Of a DNA stretch of 64,000 nt, positions 23,876 through 34,713 are shown in pieces. The position numbers were made by a program, and so were the translations under genes. Source of the DNA: Arctopsyche grandis (Eukaryota > Arthropoda > Insecta > Trichoptera > Hydropsychidae). Under the pieces are notes generated by a model. That model had not been told where the DNA came from and did no database searches. It saw only the letters and a program-made list of their open reading frames with translations. Every line of letters begins with the position of its first letter. Within the stretch, counting starts at the first letter, position 1. Where the stretch lies: positions 27,172,001 to 27,236,000 of the forward strand of contig NC_135367.1 in assembly GCF_051622035.1 (NCBI RefSeq), in the 5' to 3' direction.

Positions 23876-24117
23876 TACTTAGACAGTTCTTTACTAAATT
23901 CTTTACTAAATTCTTAATATATCTTAGATATCGTAATAGAAAATATAACATTAATAAAAGAAAGAGAATTTATCCCACACGTTTTTCATTTGATCAAGTT
24001 TTTCTGAAAGCTCGTGATTTATAATACATTTTTTATCTGTTTATTCGGCATAGATTATGAATATGAAGGCTATTTAAAAGTAGACATTCTATCGCAGTGA
24101 AATATGGAATGATAAAT

Positions 24118-24335
24118 ACGTTTTGTTTTTATTTTTGGCAACAAATTAAATGGTCAGCGTTTCAATAAATAGTCTTTTAACTTTTATATAAAAAATAGTA
24201 TACTTCATACTATAGATAAAAATTATCAACAAACAGAATAGTCCAACAGCCAGTTACCGATAAAATAACTTACTAATCATCTGTTTACTGACCAAATAAA
24301 AAAAAAACGACTAAATAAATACAGGCCTTTAATTT
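24118..24335 (+). repeat. Dispersed repeat X, copy 2
   Basis: Homologous by ordered blocks to 11110-11345 (GGCAACAAATTAAATGGTCAG, read as GGCAACAAATTAA plus GGTCAG, then GTTACCGATAAAATAAC and TTTACTGACC). Its right end reads CGACTAAATAAATACAGGCC. Class unknown. Confidence 0.4.
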
Positions 24336-25059
24336 TTAATTTGAAAATTTCCTAAGAATCGTGTTAGTTTTTTTATTGAAAACTATTATGTATTTTATGA
24401 TGTCGTTAATATATGACGATGGATCATATTAAATCTCGGAAAATCATCATCCTTTGTAGTAAATGATAAATAGTTTATCTCCTATGAAACTCTCGAAATA
24501 AACCATGTCATATTTAATCTTTTCTATTTTTGAAAAAATATATAATGCGATTAAAGCTTTGACGATTGATTGTATTAAAATTTAGAAACATCCTTTCCAA
24601 TATATGATAGATAGATCACATATACAAATAATACAGCTAAAATAAATTTTCCTTTTATCTTTTTTTGAAAGCAAGCCAGTCATCAACAGAACGACTTTAT
24701 TATTATTAGTTCAAGGAATTGATTCGACGTTTGTGTTGCTTTCAAAATCGATAATTAATCAATACACGTTTCTCAACACGACTCTCAAAAACATTTCAAA
24801 TTACATCTGTTACATAAAGGTAACAGCAACAGAAAAAAATGATACAGAAATGAAAAATCGAGAGCACAAACTAGTATTTACAGATATCTCGGAAAAGATA
24901 AAGTAAATGCCGATAATCAGTCACCGATCGTAAGTTCCGAGAATTTGGACCGCCGCGTTTCAAATTCGAAAGCCCTGCAATTTCAAAATAAAAAAAAATC
25001 GTTAGGCTCTATATACATATTGATAATAATCTGACGTGTATGCAAATTATTTTGTTTAT

Positions 25060-25650
25060 ATTTTTTTGTAATTTTTTTTTTTTTCCTTCAGAGGGACAGT
25101 CTCAGTCGTCAGTAGGGGTCACCCTAATAGCTCTCACGTGAGAACCGATACGATTTTAATTGGCCAGCGCTTGTGAAAGTGAGAGGCGTGACCGCATGCG
25201 GCACGATCCCGTTCTGGGAGTCTGCTGGCCGAGTATATCTACGTTTTTGACGCGTAATTAAATTATTACCTGTACAAATATGGCGGTCGCCCGGTAGTCT
25301 CTCTTCCTAGCCGAGACAAAAGCCTCCGCAGACTCTCTCTCTCTCTCTCAGTCAAATCCGGTCGGCTCGCATTAATCCTATTACGTTTCGAAAGAATCTG
25401 TGGGTGGGTCCGAGACCGTGGGAAACCGACTCTGACGGCCACAGGTTACATTTGTCATAAATTTATGACGCATATGTATTCCGTACATGTGTTCATTAAA
25501 CAATATATCGTTCAGTCGCCGACGTAAATGTCACACGTTACAAGCTTGACCGTATTGTTTGTCCATTGCACTCGTTTTGTGACGTAGAGCGACGTCTATT
25601 CGGCAGGCTACATATGAATATTCGTCTGCAGACAAGTCTCCGTCGTAGCT
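25060..25650. other. GC-rich unique island, candidate regulatory region
   Basis: Markedly less AT-rich. It contains TCTCACGTGAGA (12-bp palindrome, 25132-25143), GTCATAAATTTATGAC (16-bp palindrome, 25454-25469), GCGTAATTAAATTATTACC, a (CT)n run near 25336 and a pyrimidine tract ending TTCAG at 25091. No long coding frame. It most resembles a conserved enhancer or promoter region; that is inference. Confidence 0.35.
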
Positions 25651-25825
25651 GTTTCTCAGTGACTATGAACTTGTCTGCCAATTGTCCAACATATTGTACC
25701 ATATGCTAAAAGGAGCCGCCGTTTTAAATGGTTTTCGAGGACTATCTCCAGGCTTAAGTGCAGTCGGCTAACAATGGAGACCCTTTGAATTGACTTAGTG
25801 GTCGGTAACGGCATTCGGTCACTTC

Positions 25826-25912
25826 CCACTAGAGTTCTAGAGTTCTCAGAGTTCTCAGACTTCAGAGTTCCCACTAGAGTTCTAGAGTTCTCAGAGTTCC
25901 CACTACTGACAG
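25826..25912. repeat. Short minisatellite
   Basis: Imperfect tandem copies of CACTAGAGTTCTAGAGTTCT and CAGAGTTC subunits. It abuts the antisense RTE remnant. Confidence 0.7.
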
Positions 25913-25925
25913 GGCGAAAGCGTGC

Positions 25926-26340
25926 AGCGCATACAGCGTTCCATACTTCTTTAAGTGTATTGGATTTTGTGTAACATTTTGACATTCAATGTCCAAGTTT
26001 CACATCCATACGTCATTACTAGCAAAACGCATTGATCAAAGATCTTTTTATTCAGGCAGAGTGGCATTTTTTATTTAAAAACAACAGTCATTCGTCCAAA
26101 TGCACTCCATCCTAATTTCATACGTCTCTTTATCTCTTCATCTTTACTACCACTCATGTCAATTATTTGACCTAAATATAAATAATTATTTAATACTTCT
26201 ACTGGTTTATCATCTAATGGGATGCTATCAGGCATGCAATAACTATTGAACATTAGTTTGGTCTTATCTACGTTAATTTTTAATCCTACTTTTCTACTTT
26301 CCCTGTCCAGCTGTGTTAGTCTATTAAGTAGGTCTCTCTA
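25926..26340 (-). pseudogene. RTE-like LINE fragment
   Basis: On the minus strand, 26253-26071 encodes MFNSYCMPDSIPLDD, NYLYLGQIIDMSGSKDEEIK and GWSAFGRM, nearly identical to residues about 380-440 of the ORF at 30.7 kb. Beyond a frame break it continues through the LCLNKKIFD-, MTYGC- and CTQRSMERC-like segments. The upstream end near 26340 corresponds to LNRLTQLDRESRKVG. The close match to the long copy suggests recent common origin. Confidence 0.8.
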
Positions 26341-26344
26341 TTTC

Positions 26345-27050
26345 TTCTTCAAGATCGTATATTGCTTACAAATAATAAAACATGTTGTTGAATGCAGCAC
26401 GATTAACGATTTGTATTTATAAAAATTATTTGACATAATCACCTTCATTGAGTCCGGAATTTAACGTCAAAGTTATGCAAAAATGTATGAAATTCTTAAT
26501 GATATACATATCATAAATGAGCGTTAGAAACGAAAATATTGTTAATTCCGATGATGTTCCCAAAAAATATGTGCAAAATAATGGTGGCAATGATGAAATG
26601 AATGAATCTTTGTAAATAACCACTGAGGTTGTCTGTTCGAATTTTGGTGTATGCATTACGGATTGATTGTTGTTAGTGTGGGTGTAAATTGTCGATGAAG
26701 TAAGTCTCATCTGAGGAACACGATCGTGATGTCTCACTTAGTCGCTTGATATTATATCAATTCCGGCAGATTATTAATAAATATCATATCAGAAGGCGTA
26801 ATATGAATTGTTGAGGATATGAAATATAAGTTATATTTGTAATTTCAATAAAAATGACAGGTTCAAAATAAATCTGTCGAAGTTCAACTGGCTTGGCAGT
26901 ACAACATAAGCTTTCAGACTACATCCGTAAAATTTGCATGTTTATGTTTTGATACGTAATCTTGTTCCATTTATACAATAAACTAGTCAAAATTTTATTA
27001 TAGATTTAATTCAATTTTACCGATTTGAGTTAAATACCCAATATAGTGGT
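26345..27050. other. AT-rich DNA, nothing recognised
   Basis: Minus-strand frame 26426-26737 (103 codons) has no domain and low-complexity composition. No repeat boundary is identified. Confidence 0.4.
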
Positions 27051-27054
27051 TGTA

Positions 27055-27570
27055 CAGGGTAATGGATATATGTATGTAGTGGATAGAGTGAAGAGATTGA
27101 AATGGCAATGGGCGTACCACGTGGTTAGAAGAATGGACAAAAGGTGGACAAAATAAGTGCTAGAATGGTACTCGAGAGAAACCAAAAGGGTAAAAGATGC
27201 TACACAATGTTCAATGCACTCAAAGAAGTATGGAATGCTGTATGTTTGGAATAACAAGGAAAGACAGGAAGCGGAATACGTGGGTGAGAAGTATGACAAG
27301 GGTAATGGACATAGTGGATAGAATAAAGAGATTAAAATTGTAATGAGCGTACCACGTGGTTAGAAGAATGAATGAAAGGTGGACAAAAGTGCTAGAATGG
27401 TACTTGAGAGAATGTAAAATGTTAAAAAGAAGACCGCAAGGAAGATTAATAGACGAAATTAGGAAAATGTGTGGGCTGAGATGGATGGAGAGTTGCGCAA
27501 AACAGAGACGAGTGGAAACGTGCTGGAGAGGCCTTCATCCAGCAGTATGTAGATGACGAATGGCCGTAAG
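27055..27570 (+). pseudogene. RTE-like LINE C-terminus with an internal duplication
   Basis: Two successive pieces of the same C-terminal region are present. The first runs from the DIVDRVKRLKWQW-like segment to AGAAACCAAAAGGGTAAAAG (27055-27195). The sequence then steps back to the earlier CTQRSMECC segment and reads through again to the end (27196-27570), including ERWTKVLEWY and GRLIDEIRKMCGLRWM. It ends CGATTATGATGAT, consistent with the ATG-repeat terminus at 32470. Frameshifts abound. It also has Glu at the position of the stop in the long copy. Confidence 0.7.
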
Positions 27571-27599
27571 CGATTATGATGATATTTGCTATTGAAAAA

Positions 27600-28430
27600 T
27601 TGAACAAGATGGTTCTAGTTTTGTTTTAAATTGAATGAAAAAAATCGTCAAACAAATAGTATTATATATGTGGGTACATATATAAACCTTTTCAAACACC
27701 AATTAGAATAATTCATTTAAATCAATGGATTTATTCACTTATTTTTTATCGATGTAACCGTAATTATTTTGTTTTTTTTATGTATCAAGTATTTTAATTA
27801 ATCAAATATTGTTACAGTATTAAAATAAACCGGCAATCGTACAAAATCTAATAATATAACTAAAAATTTAAAATTTGTTTCAAAAGAAATGATAAATTCA
27901 TATATTTTTTTTATATGAAAGAAAAGTTAACTAACTTGAGATTGTAGAAACACTTTAAGAACTTTCATGCATACTTTTTAATATAAATAAGTTTCTAGAA
28001 ATAAAATACTTCAATCAGTAGGATTACAATCAAATTGAATCATTAAGATTAGCACAATGCTTTTATGATTATAAATACAATATCAAGACTATATATAAAT
28101 ATATCAAGAAAAGTTTGGCAATAGAAAATTGTTATAGATATCATTGTTTAGAACCACATTTAAATGAGAAGAAAATAAAACATGACATGAGTTATATAAA
28201 ATTAATCAACAAAAAAAAGGATGAAAGTTTCTTTCGATTACACATGTCTATAAAATTCAAACCTCAGAAAAAAGATCACGATATGAATCCACTTTATATG
28301 ACTCAACGTTGGATTCTACAAGCTTGTCAGGCACCCAGCCAGTCAAATCACACCTAAAAAGCTCGTAACTGGAGATCAGTATAATCATAACGAGACGACG
28401 TTACCTTTCACATTTTATTGTCTTAGACGT
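27600..28430. other. AT-rich DNA with one unassigned frame
   Basis: Frame 28115-28357 (80 codons, Lys/His-rich, beginning MAIENCYRYHCLEPH) has no recognised domain. It could be a decayed transposon piece. The rest shows nothing. Confidence 0.3.
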
Positions 28431-28439
28431 TTTATAACC

Positions 28440-28700
28440 GCCAATTATCATCGGCGAGCCGATCAAACGGACCCTGGTTATATAAAAAGGCGGCTGAATG
28501 ATATCACAGAGATGATTGAGAGAGTGGCACAGGTGAGACGGTGTGTCAGTGCGGCTAATAACCGCAATTGTAACAGACGCGGGACAATGCCAGTGAGACG
28601 CTGTCGACCAATCACAGAAGAGTTGGGCGTGGCCTCGTCGCTTAGCCCCTCCCCTCGTACACGTGTTCGATTCCTCAATCATATAAATATTATTAATATT
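28440..28700 (+). promoter_or_regulatory. Promoter-like GC-richer segment
   Basis: TATATAAAAAGG lies at 28479-28490, and GTGTCAGTG, which fits a TCAGT initiator, lies about 60 bp downstream near 28544. Further on are a reverse CCAAT box (CGACCAATCAC, 28606-28616) and a GC box, GGGCGTGGCC (28625-28634). The sharply bounded GC-richer block in AT-rich DNA might be a host promoter or a solo LTR. I could not define LTR ends or a primer-binding site. Confidence 0.3.
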
Positions 28701-28939
28701 TTTTAATTAAATAACATTTATTTTCGGCGACTCGGTCAATTGAATGGTTTCAACTCCCGAATTGGGACAACGTTTTCTGGTAGAATTATTTATGAATTAA
28801 ATTTTATTTTTATTTCGAAATTAGGGGTTGTACCACATTCTGACAGGGGGAGGGTCTGATACCATGCGATGATTTCTAACGAACGAGATTTTTGAGGGTT
28901 TTTGATAAAATATGACGTCATAATAATCTATGTATACTG

Positions 28940-29890
28940 TAGATAACAAAACCCTTTAATGATCCTTATGTACTAAAATTACTTTATTTTTCCTTTGTAA
29001 GGTCTCACCTTGAATTTGCCTCAATTATCTGGTCACCTTTTTATTTATCCCATATTAATTGTATTGAGAAAGTTCAACTTAAATTTATTAAATCCTTACG
29101 CTACCTTTTTCCTACCTATACCCATTCTACTGTTTCCGACATTTTAAAAATCCTTTCTTTTAACAATCTTTCTGTCAGACGACGACATACTGATGCTATA
29201 TTCTTCTTTAAGCTCATAAATGGTTTCCTTGATTGTTCTGATTTACTGAATAAGGCTAATTTCAGAATCCCAGTTCGATACTCTAGACGCGTTGCACTCT
29301 TTTCACTTGATCCTTTCAATACTAATTCCCAAAAATATTTTTATCTGCAGCGCGTTTATTGTATGTTTAACGGAGAGCTGAATGAGGTTGATCTGTTTGG
29401 TATTTCCCTACATCAATTCAGGTCTAACATCAAGAGAATCTTGACTGGTTGATTAATTTTTTCTCCTATTCTATTTTTCCAATATTTCCATTATTTTTAT
29501 ACTTTAGTTTAGTTATGTAATGTGCTATTTAACCATATTATAGCTTTCATTCTTTTCCTTTTCATTTGTTTATTTTGTATTTACCTTTTTCATTTGTTTT
29601 ATATTTGTAAATTTCAATTTCTTCTTATATTCTATCTTATAACCTTTTCCAAATATTTTAATACTATAGTTTAATTATGCAATGTACTACATATTTTGTC
29701 ATGCCTTTATTCTTTACTTTTTAATTTGTTTTCCTTATATTTATCTTTTTCATTTTTGTAAAAATCTATTATTGGACTCGGATGTTACATATATTATTTA
29801 TTTACTTTTTGTTTTTTTTATACCTATCTCTGTACATCCTGTCTGTTGATTTTTCAATTAATAAAATAAAATAAAATAAAAAATAAAATA
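28940..29890 (+). pseudogene. LINE 3' end, family B copy 2
   Basis: From about 28990, frames encode SLVRSHLEFA, FYLSHINCIE, QLKFIKSLRYLFPTY, TVSDILKIL, NNLSVRRRHTDAIFF, NGFLDCSDLL, FRIPVRYSRRVALFSLDPF, LQRVYCMFNGELNEVDLF and a TAG stop near 29452. This is the post-RT tail of CR1/Jockey-group LINEs, better kept than the copy at 3600. A T-rich UTR leads to an AATAAAATAAAAT tail ending just before a hAT-type element. The upstream RT domain is missing. Confidence 0.75.
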
Positions 29891-29895
29891 ACAAT

Positions 29896-30597
29896 CAGTG
29901 GTGTAGTCGGGCCAGGTCACCGACCTGATACTTCTTTTTGATCCAGGTCACCGCCCTGGCACTTTGATTGATATAAACATTGTTTTTCGAGTATAATTAA
30001 AACATATTTTGACTAAAATTTCATATAAAATTTTGTATTCCAAATATGTATTGTGAGCAGACTCTCGTTCCAACACTCGATGAGCACAATCGAATAGTAA
30101 TCTGAGCACCTTCAAAACTTAAAAGACGTTTAATGAACTTTATTGGATTTTTTATCTAAAACCACCGAAAACTTCGAAAGGAAACATTCTTTAAGCTATT
30201 GACCATACGCACTTGAGGTTATATAAAATGAGGGAACTCGGCTTAAATGAATAGTCATCTCTAAATTCACATGTTAAAATACATATATATGTATGTACAT
30301 AGTTTTAGCATTGCTAAAATCAAATGTTGCTGTTGACTCACAAACACGGGTTTTGCAAAATCAAAGATGTTGAAGGAGGTGCATTATGGAAGTTTTTATA
30401 AAATATAAAAAAATACATTATAATTTCAACAAGTAAGAATATTTGTTAATTATTATTTGATTTATTTTTTATAAATATTTCAACTACATACCAATATTAG
30501 GATACAACTAATTTTTGTAAGGAAAAAAGCGAGAGGGGGGGGGGTCATACAAATTAAACATCGACCTGGTTCTTATTTATTTAGCACTACACCACTG
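29896..30597 (+). mobile_element. Non-autonomous hAT-type element, longest copy
   Basis: Terminal inverted repeats CAGTGGTGTAGT (left) and ACTACACCACTG (right). Subterminal CCAGGTCACCGACCTG on the left and CGACCTGGTT on the right. The family is placed in hAT because the copy at 791-1921 has a perfect 8-bp duplication. Flanks here (ATAACAAT, GATATCTT) do not match, so this copy may have lost its duplication or been joined by recombination. No transposase frame. A G-run lies near 30536-30544. Confidence 0.7.
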
Positions 30598-30800
30598 GAT
30601 ATCTTAATATATATCTGCATATAATATCGCTATTCTGTCTGTGTGTCTGTCTGCCTGTCTGCGATAACGCTCTCCATATTTTAATAGTCGTTTCGATTCG
30701 ACACACATATGTACGTCACAACTAAACCACTGCCAAAACGTATATTACGTCACAATAATCTACGTATACTATATATATCATCATATACATATAAGTGCAA
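30598..30800 (+). repeat. Helitron-like or unknown repeat, left part
   Basis: Contains TATCGCTATTCTGTCTGTG, then GATAACGCTC, then GTCGTTTCGATTCGACA and ATATGTACGTCACAACTAA. The same string of blocks recurs at 32760-32890 and its first block at 32497. AATATATA followed by a CTGTCTGTGTG run resembles Helitron 5' ends in insects, but no matching 3' end was located. Confidence 0.4.
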
Positions 30801-32472
30801 ACAGGATCTTTTCTTAGGCAAAAACCAAATGATCGCAATCAGATCAGAGAGAGTAATAATTAGGAATAGAGAAGAAATCATAGACAGAGTTTACACGTTC
30901 TATGCAAAACTATACGAGAACAACAACGGGAAATTCCCCGCTCTGGAATCGACACACGGCCAATGGGTTCCTGCAGTATTGACTAGCGAAGCAGAGGCCG
31001 CGCTAAAAACTGCAAAGAACGGTAAAACTCCAGGGGAAGATAATATTCCCATTGACTTACTAAAATGTGGCGGCTCCCCCCTAAATAATATCTTAGCTAG
31101 GCTTTTCAGCAAATGCATCCAGAACCAAGCTATACCAGAAGGATGGAATAACGCAACTATCATCTTAATACACAAAAAAGGTGATAAAAGCGATATCAAG
31201 AACTACCGACCCATTAGTTTACTTTCAGCGGTCTACAAGCTTTTCACGAAGGTTATTACAGAAAGGCTGAAGAATATCCTCTACGAGAACCAACCTATAG
31301 AACAGGCAGGATTTAGGGCAAATTTCAGCACAATGGACCACCTCCAAGTAGTTGGCGAACTAATCGAACGCGCCAACGAATATCAACGGCCATTGTGCCT
31401 AGGTTTCATCGATTATGAGAAAGCCTTCGATACAGTGAGCCACAATGCAGTACTTAACGCTCTACAAAAACAGGGAGTACCGGAACCCTATGTGGGGCTG
31501 TTAGCTGCAATATATAAGAATGCCACAGCTTCGGTTAAAATTTTTTCAGGTACAGATAAATTTAGCATAGGAAAAGGAGTAAGACAAGGAGATACAATCT
31601 CGCCCAAGTTATTCAATGCGGTGCTTGAGGGAGTTTTCAGGAACTTGGAGTGGGACACAGCCGGAGTAAGCATCAACGGTCGTTTCTTGAGTCACCTTCG
31701 GTTCGCAGACGATATAGTTTTAATAGCTCGTGATGCAGCTGAACTACTTAACAGACTAACACAGATGGACAGGGAAAGTAGAAAAGTAGGATTAAAAATT
31801 AACGTAGATAAGACCAAACTAATGTTCAATAGTTATTGCATGCCTGATAGCATCCCATTAGATGATAAACCAGTAGAAGTAGTAAATAATTATTTATATT
31901 TAGGTCAAATAATTGACATGTCTGGTAGTAAAGATGAAGAGATAAAGAGACGTATGAAATTAGGATGGAGTGCATTTGGACGGATGAATGCTGTTTTTAA
32001 ATCAAAAATGCCACTCTGCCTGAAGAAAAAGATCTTTGATCAATGCGTTTTGCCAGTGATGACGTATGGATGTGAAACTTGGACACTGAACACCAAGATG
32101 CTACATAAAATCCAATGCACTCAAAGAAGTATGGAGCGCTGTATACTTGGCATAACGAGGAAAGACAGAAAGCGGAACACATGGGTGAGAAGTATGACAA
32201 GAGTAGTGGACATAGTGGATAGAGTGAAGAGATTGAAATGGCAATGGGCGGGTCACGTAGCTGAGAGGATGGACTAAAGGTGGACAAAAGAAGTGCTTGA
32301 ATGGTACCCGAGAGAATGCAAAAGGGTAAAAGGAAGACCGCAAGGAAGATGGGTGAACGAAATTAGGAAAATGTGCGGGGTGAGATGGATGAGTGTTGCG
32401 CAAAACAGAGACGGGTGGAAGCGTGTTGGAGAGGCCTTCATCCAGCAGTGGATGGGGAGGGGCTGTAAATGA
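30709..32472 (+). pseudogene. RTE-like LINE reverse transcriptase, one internal stop
   Basis: The frame is open for 522 codons and encodes the reverse transcriptase that copies LINE RNA at a nicked target. Visible motifs are KNYRPISLL, QAGFR, FIDYEKAFDTV (about residues 233-243), GVRQGD (290-295), the catalytic FADD (332-335), GLKINVDKTK, YLGQ, YGCETW (about 453) and WQWAGHVAE. The N-terminal apurinic endonuclease is absent; LINE similarity begins near residue 37, so the first residues are flanking sequence. The frame is cut by TAA at 32275-32277, where remnants at 4.9 and 27.4 kb have Glu codons. It then stays open for 64 codons to TGA at 32470. It ends in an ATG/GAT repeat, as RTE elements do. 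Clade is inferred. Confidence 0.85.
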
Positions 32473-32488
32473 TGATGATGATGATGAT
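32470..32488 (+). repeat. (ATG)n terminus of RTE-like element
   Basis: Six tandem ATG/GAT triplets overlap the stop codon and mark the 3' end. RTE-clade elements characteristically end in short tandem repeats rather than poly-A. Confidence 0.75.
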
Positions 32489-33540
32489 ACATATAATATC
32501 GCTATTCTGTCTGTGTGTCTGTAACTGTGATAACTAAAGCGCGGCGTTGTTTACATGTAGGTAGGTAGGTAGTTTTTTCTTTTTTTTTCATATTAAACGA
32601 TTATATATAAATATTAAATTAAATATATTTAAAAGGTATTTGAAAAACATTCGATCGCGTGCAGATCGAACCGACACATTTATTTTATTTATTTTTTATT
32701 CAATAGCTTAATATGCCAACACCCATGCGATGATATGTTGATATATGATGAAATAACACCATTGCAATATATAAAACCGCTATTCTGCCTGTGTGTCTGT
32801 GTGTGTATCTGAGATAACGCTCGCCATACTATAATATAATAGTCGTTTCGATTCGACATACATATGTACGTCACAACTAACACACTGCCAAAAAAATGTA
32901 ATTTTTTTTTATTTAATTACTTAATATGTCAACACCGATGCGATGATATTTCATCGGGTACAACATTAGTCGTATATAATAATTGTCTCTCTTTCTCCGC
33001 TTGGAATCGTATATCATTGAAAGAGACGCGGCATAGCATGTGCTTTGCGCATGCGCGATGCGATGCGATGTACTCACTCACCATGCACCATCTCTCTTTT
33101 TCCCCTTGAAATCGTGGAAAGAGACGCGGCATGTAATAATAACATTTAAAATTTAATTTTTCTTTTAAATTCATATTTTTAATTTATAATTTTTAAATAT
33201 CGGCCGATCAAATGGAATGCACAAAGACCACTAGTTGTAAATAAAACGCTAATTTCGTTACACGCTTCGTATATAAATATGTATTATATGTATGTAGTTA
33301 CAGACGTTACACCAACAATGCACATGCCCATATGCCGTCTGTCAACTGACTACACTTATTATTTATATATACATGTGTACGTGTCACAATGACAATGCGC
33401 ATTTTTTTAAAACGTTGCTCACTCTTTAATATTTAAAAATGGTACATATATCTACAAAAGGGAATTTACAGTTTTGTAACGAAATGAAGGGGGGGGGGGG
33501 GGGGGCATGGCTGAAAATTCCAAAATATCTGTGGCTACAT
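32489..33540. repeat. Unclassified repeat cluster
   Basis: Starts TATAATATCGCTATTCTGTC (32494), repeats it as CGCTATTCTGCCTGTGTG at 32770, followed by the GTCGTTTCGATTCGACATA block. A GAAAGAGACGCGGCAT unit occurs twice (33018-33033 and 33116-33131). ATCGGCCGAT (33200-33209) precedes CCACTAG at 33230. A 17-G run lies at 33489-33505. No coding sequence. Parts are shared with 30598-30800. Confidence 0.4.
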
Positions 33541-33550
33541 TTATAGATAA

Positions 33551-33900
33551 CTAGTTGTTTTACCCGGCTTCGCTCAGTATGTGCTCAATATGTGCTCAAC
33601 GTGTGCCACGCATGAATAGCACACGTTGGAACACGTCCTTTCAAAACGACACTTTCGACCTACATATGTCGTTTAAATTGTACGGTAGTATTTATCCTTG
33701 CTTGACAGTGATATATACCAAAACGATCCTTTGGACCATTTTCGGTAAAATTGTATCCTTGCTTGACAGTGAACGATAACGAATATGGGATACACCGTTT
33801 CGAAAGAATGTGTTACAATGTGTGCCAGGCATGCGTGCCATGAACGTCACATCTTTTCTATATGTTTAAAACTATCTAAAATAAAACCACGTGCCACATT
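33551..33900 (-). mobile_element. Helitron-like element, 3' terminus at 33551
   Basis: On the minus strand GAGCGAAGCCGGGTA, AAACAA and CTAG form the 3' end, as at 12059. The body to the right contains a duplicated ATCCTTGCTTGACAGTG (about 33693 and 33756) and GTGTGCCACGCATG / GTGTGCCAGGCATG repeats. The 5' end is not located, so the right boundary is approximate. Confidence 0.45.
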
Positions 33901-33944
33901 CACCGCTGTGTGATTTCGCCCTAATGGTTGTAGGTACCAGGTTA

Positions 33945-34430
33945 TATATACCAGGAAGGCATGACAGGAAGACCCCAATGCGCCTTCCTGGACAATTAAT
34001 TATAAACAATGCAGCATTTTATAATATTATTACATACATCACTGTATTTCCAGAAGCTGAAGAACACGAAATCACAATTAAGTAATTAATTAATTACAGA
34101 ATTAGTCCATTGAGACATCTATGGATTTTAGATTAGTACATATTTTTTACAAATTGTACATACAATAAATACAGAATATTTGTGACAACAGGAAAGATGA
34201 TTTTTTTTTAGGAACCGTTTCAACAATGATCGGATAAAATTGGCCAACTCTGATAAGTAAAGTCCGGACCCTGAGGGGGCTGTATATTGTTCAAATGTTG
34301 TAAATGCATTGTTAAAGGTTTGCCGAACCTTTTTTACAAAGGATTTACAACAATTGAACAATAAACAGCACGCTTCCGGTCCCACCTCTACTGATAAGAA
34401 ACGATTCGCTGTATTTGGAGTTACAAATAC
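33945..34430 (-). mobile_element. tRNA-headed SINE (5'-truncated), split by a MITE
   Basis: Tail stem CCAGGAAGGC ... GCCTTCCTGG at 33949-33992, then the body with GAACCGTTTCAACAATGA and AATTGGCCAACTCTGATAAG. After the 133-bp MITE at 34258-34390 the SINE resumes at AAACGATTCGC and GGAGTTACAAATAC. The tRNA-like head is missing. Confidence 0.7.
34258..34390. mobile_element. hAT-type foldback MITE with 8-bp duplication
   Basis: 133 bp flanked by CTGATAAG on both sides (34250-34257 and 34391-34398), a perfect 8-bp target duplication. The element folds on itself: CTGTATATTGTTCAAATG pairs with CAATTGAACAATAAACAG. The right end CGGTCCCACCTCTA resembles the end of the MITE at 34447-34619. It is inserted in the SINE. 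Confidence 0.75.
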
Positions 34431-34446
34431 AGAGAAATGTTATAAC

Positions 34447-34619
34447 TAGAGGGAGGACCGGAAGCGTGTTTTTTCCAGGAAACAGGGCATTTTGGGTATA
34501 TTTTCCAGGAAATAGAGCAAACTACAAAGCTAGAGTGCAAAAAAAAATGTTCATCATAAAAATGAACAATGCACGGCGAACAATAAACAAAGAACGGCAC
34601 GCTTCCGATCCTACCTCTA
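34447..34619. mobile_element. hAT-type MITE
   Basis: Termini TAGAGGGAGGACCGGAAGCG and CGCTTCCGATCCTACCTCTA are imperfect inverted repeats. Flanks GTTATAAC and TTTATAAT agree at 6 of 8 positions and may be a decayed 8-bp duplication. The element has no coding sequence. It shares its end sequence with the 34258-34390 element. Confidence 0.65.
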
Positions 34620-34713
34620 TTTATAATAATAGAATCGCCCTTTCGAACACATTTTTTGTTTCAATAACAAGAGTCCGTTTCCGTAACTACGCAATATAGA
34701 ATCAGGGTCATCA

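Noticed and set aside
25092..25137. Possible 46-bp micro-exon between a pyrimidine tract ending CAG and GTGAGA
   Set aside because: Signals look good locally, but there is no partner exon. The donor is part of the TCTCACGTGAGA palindrome, and only one frame is open over so short a stretch.
28360..28860. Complete LTR retrotransposon
   Set aside because: I looked for TG...CA ends, a primer-binding site and gag/pol motifs and found none.
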